Part shown: positions 58,431 to 64,000 of the stretch, piece after piece
Numbering within the stretch: position 1 is the first letter of the stretch
How the letters are laid out: every line of letters starts with the position of its first letter
Assembly (NCBI GenBank): GCA_028673005.1
Contig: CM054118.1
Location: 6,722,410-6,786,409, forward strand
Source of the DNA: Tanypteryx hageni
Taxonomy: Eukaryota > Arthropoda > Insecta > Odonata > Petaluridae
Length of the DNA stretch: 64,000 nt
Direction of reading: 5' to 3'
Program-made: the position numbers and the translations under genes
The notes under the pieces: model-generated
Told to the model about the DNA's origin: nothing
The model's database searches: none
What the model saw: only the letters and a program-made list of their open reading frames with translations

Positions 58431-60649
58431 ACTACGTAAATAATTTTATTTTCATAGTTAGAGAAATGTGATTAGGAGTAATGTACATAAGGTATTTAGC
58501 TTTTTGGTGTCGTGGATGCTAGCATCATATAAAATATCGCCATAGCGGTATTCCCCGCAGATTAAGAAGTTTTCGCATCATCTAATCGAGGCATATTTTT
58601 TGGCGCCTTTTGCTTCCAGCTTGAGTGCCTATTAGCTTCAGCTGTCCGTCCGTTCTCGGCTTCTACCAAACGGATTTTTATGCAATTTGATATTAAGGAC
58701 ACAGTCAAAGACAGTAAGAAAATCACAAAAATGAATCACGTAAGCCAATCTAAGGTACCACTTTAGTGGTCAAAAAAATAAACTTCCCGTTTTATCTCGT
58801 AAATTATTCGTCATATCAAAATAGTTTTCAAATAAAACCTGCGGAACTTGTAACGTAGAGTATTTATTATTTGCACATTTTTATCGTAGGAGTAGCCGTT
58901 ATCAAGAAAATTAAACAAGAAGGCCTTAATTCACTTTGAACTTGAACAATTTCTTGCATAGCTACCTAATTGTTGTCAACAAACACAATCTAATTGGTTA
59001 CTGAAGTAAGACCTGCTATAATTACGAAAATACGCGGAATTTCCTTAGGTGTGCATGCAGCATTTTGTAAGCGAAGGGAAATGCATTATTTACGACGAAG
59101 AAAAGAACACCAAGGTAAATATTAGAATACGTAACTGTAATGAGGTATGTTCTAAATAATTTTCGATTATTTGATCAGTTACTAATGTTTGATAGCATTG
59201 CAGTATTTAGTCATTAAAATTACCGAAATACGTTTATTAATGCATCAACTTAGTTGGAGAAGAAATTTTTAGTAGACGCAGAGACAAGCGGTTCTTGGTG
59301 TTTAGCTGTTTAAAATATGCGTTCGTTCAAGTTATATCATTTAGTTTCAAATACTCCATTGTAAGAAACGCGGCTATTTGTGATACACTGTACATTTTTC
59401 TAACTTATTTAAGAAAAATAAAATACTTCTTTATTTGTGTTATATCCTCCTTTTATTTGTAAACATTTAGCAAAATATTTAATGAATATCGTAAAATCAG
59501 GTAAAAATGCTTGCAGAAAAATTCAATTATGAATATTTATTTGTTAAAAAACACTATCGCAACTTGATAAGGCTGCATCAAGAGTCATTCTGCCCGAGTT
59601 CTTAAAAATAATAAATAATTGTAAGCTGTTACGATCGCTAGACATTTTCTGAATATATGAGAAGGCATATTATTAGAAATCTGTCAGTTTTAAAGAAGGC
59701 GGAAATACAGTCTTTCTTCGCCCCTATCAAGGTTTCCATTCCCTGCTATATACGAGTATCCTCAGTCTGGCGGGCTCTTATATATTTCTCGCTCGGCGTT
59801 CCTCTTATTTTCCTCCTCCCGTCCATCTATCCCTGTCGCCTCCTGTCCCCTTTCCTTAACTCATCAGAACACTATAAACGCAATGTATAAACGCATCATC
59901 TCCTACTTCCATTTATATTTTTTTTCGTGGAACGTTTCTCATTCTTCGTTCTCCTCTTTCCTGCTCTCTCTACTTTCTCTCTATCTCCTCCATCCCTAAG
60001 AATTCCTACAATGGATCCCATCCTACGAAATTTGATGTCGTTCTGAGAGAAAGAAAAAATATTCCTCTACACGATACTGTCTTTCGTAAACGACACCGTA
60101 AAACAAAGATCGAATTTGCGTGAGCTCGAAAAAGGAAATAGTACATATTTTGATCGTTGGCCAGGGAAGTAAATGGCTCGTGGAGGATCGGTGTTTTTTC
60201 ATAGTGTTTCATTTACGGAAGCACGTATACGTATATACAGCTCACACTTACAGTGTAAACTCTGTCGAGAAGATACCATAAACATTGTTTGAAACTCTAG
60301 GACTCGCTAACTCCTTCTTCAGCGAGACACCAACATGGGCTGTAACTCGTTTATGCAACTAAAATAGTCATAGTATTTTCAGAAATAACGTACAAAACCC
60401 GTTTGGTACGTCAATGAAAAGGAATTGTCAAATTTATTTTAGCTACCCATTACTTTATGCAAAAAATGAAAGATAATACTCGTGTAGAAGTACGTCAAGT
60501 TTTTTATAAAATTCTGCTGCGTATTCCCAGAAATCAAAACTAATTATCTTTCTTTTAAATTTTAATCGAAAGCAAAAAATATCGACACGAAAAACGAGAC
60601 ACACATACATATATGCTGAATTATCGAACAAGTTGCCACCGAGCCAGCA
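58431..60649. other. Non-coding DNA
   Basis: No gene is recognised. A segment near 58640-58740 (CTGTCCGTCCG, then ACGGATTTTTATGCAATTTG) looks like a diverged copy of a widespread invertebrate repeat design. A short CT-rich block lies at 59750-60000. Confidence 0.5.
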
Positions 60650-61260
60650 ACGTCATTAGACAGAGAAAGAAACGCGCTTGATAAGTGGCGTATTTTAATT
60701 GTCACTATATTTGTGGTTCCTTCCAATGCACAACGCCGCGCATGGCAGCATCGGAAATCACCGAACGGAACTCGGCAAAACGTGTGCTTAACAAGTAATC
60801 GAGATACGGCTCCTGCACAACCCCTCCTCCCAACCTTCTCTTCATCCTCGTTAAAATTTCGGCATCGAACCTGTTGTGTGAATGAGTGTGTGTGCGCGCG
60901 CACGTGCTTGTGCGTGCGGCTTCAATCGAGTGCTCAACAATCGATTCTGGAGTATTCCCCGAACTGCTAATACCGGAGTGATTTTTGGGTGTTTGTGATG
61001 TGACCAGCTACGGGAAAGCGTTCAGGGACCGCCGAAGTGAATGCGTCCTTGTCACGAGCCTTCCCAACATTCCTCCGCCGTTGTATCCTTTCCCGGTCTC
61101 TCCCCTAACGGTGTCCGCCACCGTATTTGAAGTGGAACTGCTCTACAAAGACTGGATCATTCGTTGCCACGGTGGTGATTGAAATGACTGATCTCTTGAA
61201 CTCCTCGGTGACAAGGGAGTTGGAAGCACAGCGAAATCTCGATTATCCGGGTTAATTGAA
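60650..61260 (+). other. GC-balanced, CpG-containing island-like segment
   Basis: In contrast to its AT-rich flanks, this segment is about half G+C and has many CpG dinucleotides, including GTGTGTGTGCGCGCGCACGTG near 60884-60905. It could be a promoter with a 5' untranslated exon of a host gene, but no domain-bearing exon is visible. Frames at 60713-60970 and 60985-61182 carry nothing recognisable. Confidence 0.3.
61184..61255 (+). CDS. Short ORF or candidate first coding exon
   Basis: An ATG at 61184 with a purine at -3 opens a 23-codon frame (MTDLLNSSVTRELEAQRNLD and a few more residues). The peptide is not low-complexity and lies at the end of the GC-balanced segment. The frame stops at 61253-61255. 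A GT at 61251 just before the stop could be a splice donor, though GTTAAT is a weak match. I do not recognise the peptide. It may well be chance. Confidence 0.15.
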   Translation: MTDLLNSSVTRELEAQRNLDYPG

Positions 61261-61865
61261 ATTGTGGCGGCAACCGATTGCAGGAAAATGATCCGCAGGA
61301 CGACGTTTTGAAGGTGAAATTTCTTTGGAACAAATGCTTGGCTACGCGCATAATTATTTAATTAAAAAAGCCACATGCTATAGTTACCTGGCCGTAGGAC
61401 ATGTCTATGTAAAAAAAAATTCTTCTTAAATATTCAGTTTCTCTTAGCACAATAAACATTCAAGCATATAAAAATTGGACTGATTCTGTCTAAAATTTAA
61501 GAAATGACAATGTAAGTAAGTAAATGAAATTGCAATGAGCCTGTAAAATTTATGCATAAAAGAGGAAGTTTTAATAGATCTAACTCACTGCGTACGAAGA
61601 ATCTGGGTTTTAATTCTTGATCGCATTAGGATAATTACCATCGGAAAATCGCGCCAGGTCAGAAGAAAAAATTATCAAATCGATGAGCTGCTCTTTTACA
61701 AAATTTTATTTCGTTTCGGGGAATCGATCGAATTTCGCTCAATTAATAATTTTATTGATTCTTTTCTATCTCAAAACACTGCGCATAGGTTTTTTCCATC
61801 ATAGATAAGAGTGGTAAATAAAAACTCCTTCACCGTAAACAGGAGAAGAAAACTCTCGCACACAT

Positions 61866-62138
61866 TGCAGGTTGCTGGTAAACACCGTCGCAGGGCCAAA
61901 GTCAAAAGGAGACGCACACGCAGAAACATTCAAAATCCACTCACACAGTAAACTCTAACAAAACATTCAATCTAGACCCAAATGTTTCGACAGCTAAGCT
62001 TATCTTCAGTCGAAACATCGGTATCTAGTTTTAATATTTGGTTATGGTTTGCTGTGTGATTGGCTTTTGTATGTTTCTGCGTGTGCGTGTGTCTCCTTTT
62101 GACTTAGGTCCTGCGACGGTGTTTACCAGCAACCTGCA
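61866..62138. repeat. 270-base long inverted repeat (foldback element)
   Basis: The left arm begins TGCAGGTTGCTGGTAAACAC. The right arm ends with its exact reverse complement at 62138. The arms stay similar for about 100-130 bases, passing through a GACGCACACGCAGAAACAT block. Near the centre, GTTTCGAC (61984-61991) pairs with GTCGAAAC around a 17-base loop (61992-62008). The outer boundaries lack an obvious target duplication. Confidence 0.82.
61975..62009 (-). ncRNA. Hammerhead-like core in the inverted repeat
   Basis: On the minus strand CTGAAGA (62009-62003) fits the CTGANGA core. A hairpin with a TTA loop and one bulge follows as stem II, then GAAA (61988-61985). A GTC triplet at 61977-61975 can act as the cleavage site after a two-pair stem III. 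Stem I pairs poorly. The layout resembles the Penelope-associated motif at 40517-40553. Confidence 0.3.
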
Positions 62139-64000
62139 GCGTGAGTGTGGGTATTTTTTTCCTTTCTAAGGTTAAGGAGTTTTTGTTTATTTACTATTGT
62201 ATTGTTTCACCGTGTTTCGCAACCCTCCCTTTTCGTAGATAAGAATGACGAACACATACGCCATTCATTCGGTTTGAGTATAACTCCCGACACGCTAACC
62301 ACTTCTATAACGAGGCCAGATACTAAAATATCCAGTTTTAGCGACTGTTACAAGCGGGGCATATAATTTTGTTAATTTTCAGTAAAGAAGTTCCCGCCTT
62401 TCTTCTTTGCGTAATCTTCACATCTGCCAGCCTGTCTCTTTTCCCGTCTTTCTTCACATATGCCCTCTTAAAAACAGAATAGTCGTTTGATTCGACTTTG
62501 CAGGTCAACTGTTATATGTGACTATTTTTGTCCAAATGTTATTTAGTGAGCTCAAGGGAAATACTTCAAAGAAATTCTCGTCTATAAACAGGTATAGCAT
62601 TTTGGTCGTTAGCCATATAGATCACTAACGCATTAATTCCTGCAATGTTTAGAAATCCACGAAACGCCGTCAGCGGCCAATGCGATGATTTCTGGACTCT
62701 GAATAAGCTTCATACAGCTGATCAATGGTATCCGTTCCCCCTATAGTTTCGTTATTACAAGTAATAGAACTAAATCTCATCAATAGAAAATCCAGTAAAT
62801 CTTATATAAACTACAAGCATATCTGTACTAATTTGTTAAAAAATTAATTAATTTTTACCAAGTCTCTCCCGTAGTAATTTTGTTCCCCATGGACGCGCGT
62901 GTGAAAAATGCCCGCTCTCTGCTTTCAGTCTCAATACTCGTAAGCAACTGCTCCTAAGAATAACAAAACACTCGAGAACTAACAGGGAGAGTCCAAGTGG
63001 AAGTTTTTGAGGGTTAGGTTCAAATAATACCCATGAGTCAAAATATAAACACATCCTCCCCGATTAATGCAATATATTTTCATCGATATTTGAAAAATTT
63101 GAAATTCAACATCCAGCTTCCTACAAATTAGGACAATTAGAATAGGAGATAAGCTACAGTAATTTTATTCTGAATCACTTCGAAAATTAAATGTCGAAGT
63201 TTAACGATACGTTTTAATATAATTTTCACGTCGTTATATCATTATATTCGCCATAAAAATCGTTTCTCTCTCTAAACTCAAATCAACGACTCATCTTTGG
63301 ATATACGCTATAAATCAATATAATATAAAATTTCGTCTTCCCGCATCACAGTTACCGAAAATTATAAAGGCGAAGAAGTTGGTAAATAAAGTTATATTTT
63401 CTCTCTATTTAAAGTTTTTAATTATTAACTTCCGATTTAATTCCGTTTTGATTATAATTAAAGTAATAATAATTTATATTAAATCCTTTATAATAATTAT
63501 TTTAATATATATCGTTTCGGATTATTTGTTTAGATAGCAACCGAGTTTCTTTAGCTTTGTTTATTTAAAAACGGAAGTTTTGTTGTGTAATTTTTGAATT
63601 CTAGCTGAGAAATTTGATAACGTTATACTATTTTCCGGTTACTTTAATAAAGCTTCTTAATGTCTACAACATCGGTGACTAAACTTGAAAGCAGTTTAAG
63701 TCGTTAAGAAAGCTTTCCAAGCATACTTAACATATTTGCGTCAGTTATTTGAAGATAAGTTTGGTATACAAAAGTATATTATTAATAATTTAAATTATTA
63801 ATTGATTATTAGTGTTTGCTTCTATTATCGAATTACTGACCACATATTTCTTATATTTCAACTACACTTCAGCAAAATTCATGAAAATTTAAATGTATTG
63901 ATAAAATTAATTTGATCTGTTTTGTCGATTAAATACCTTCGAAGATATTTTAAAATGTCCAATTCAAGAGCTGAATATTTCGGCGATATGGGCAAAGGAA
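62139..64000. other. AT-rich non-coding DNA to the window end
   Basis: No gene or named repeat is recognised. The last 900 bases are very AT-rich. Confidence 0.55.

Overview
The window is animal nuclear DNA, most likely from an arthropod. It is AT-rich and has no operons. It carries long polypyrimidine/polypurine tracts, (TA)n microsatellites, tRNA-derived SINE copies and decayed transposable elements of families common in insects and other arthropods: a LINE with a craniofacial-development-protein-2-like endonuclease, a Jockey/CR1-like LINE, Penelope, piggyBac, Tigger/pogo and hAT. I found no confident host protein gene, rRNA or functional tRNA gene. The species cannot be decided from the sequence.

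Layout, 1-23 kb. A 5'-truncated LINE lies at 1141-2941 between 7-base repeats. A broken piggyBac transposase lies on the minus strand at 4733-6566, with a terminal-repeat-like end at 7201-7221. A minus-strand reverse transcriptase-RNase H relic of unassigned class follows (8270-9834); a promoter-like stretch and a gag-like ORF (7701-8174) lie directly downstream of it. A 1.3 kb CT-rich tract (10258-11570) precedes a non-autonomous hAT element with a target-site duplication (12700-13318). A Tigger relic (13516-14880) abuts a 1.7 kb array of a 14-base unit resembling TCTCTCTGTCATTC (14890-16587). Then comes a Jockey/CR1-like LINE (16589-22035) whose endonuclease region is split by an inverted copy of the first LINE. 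The 5' end of that inserted copy is a tRNA-like sequence.

Layout, 23-64 kb. Most of 22-38 kb is AT-rich non-coding DNA with simple repeats. A 36-base minisatellite (38012-38232) lies just before a Penelope-like element (about 38470-40620). That element has a reverse transcriptase, a GIY-YIG endonuclease and a hammerhead-ribozyme-like motif. A second hAT-like element (41961-42685), a CT-rich kilobase, a SINE (44545-44790), a weak MITE candidate (45601-46221) and a second SINE tail (51067-51180) follow. A 5.3 kb TTAA-bounded interval (53132-58430) has piggyBac-type ends, a piggyBac transposase 3' half, and a ZMYM1-like hAT transposase relic in the opposite orientation. A 270-base inverted repeat (61866-62138) has a hammerhead-like core near its centre.

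Nothing here looks like a working multi-gene system. The transposase and reverse transcriptase genes are all broken by stops or frameshifts, and several have lost catalytic residues (YADN, YVIH and YLVDW in reverse transcriptases; an N in place of D in the Penelope motif A). The observations most worth pursuing are the tRNA-like head on the inserted LINE, the odd RT-RNase H unit with a downstream gag-like ORF, and the two hammerhead-like motifs.
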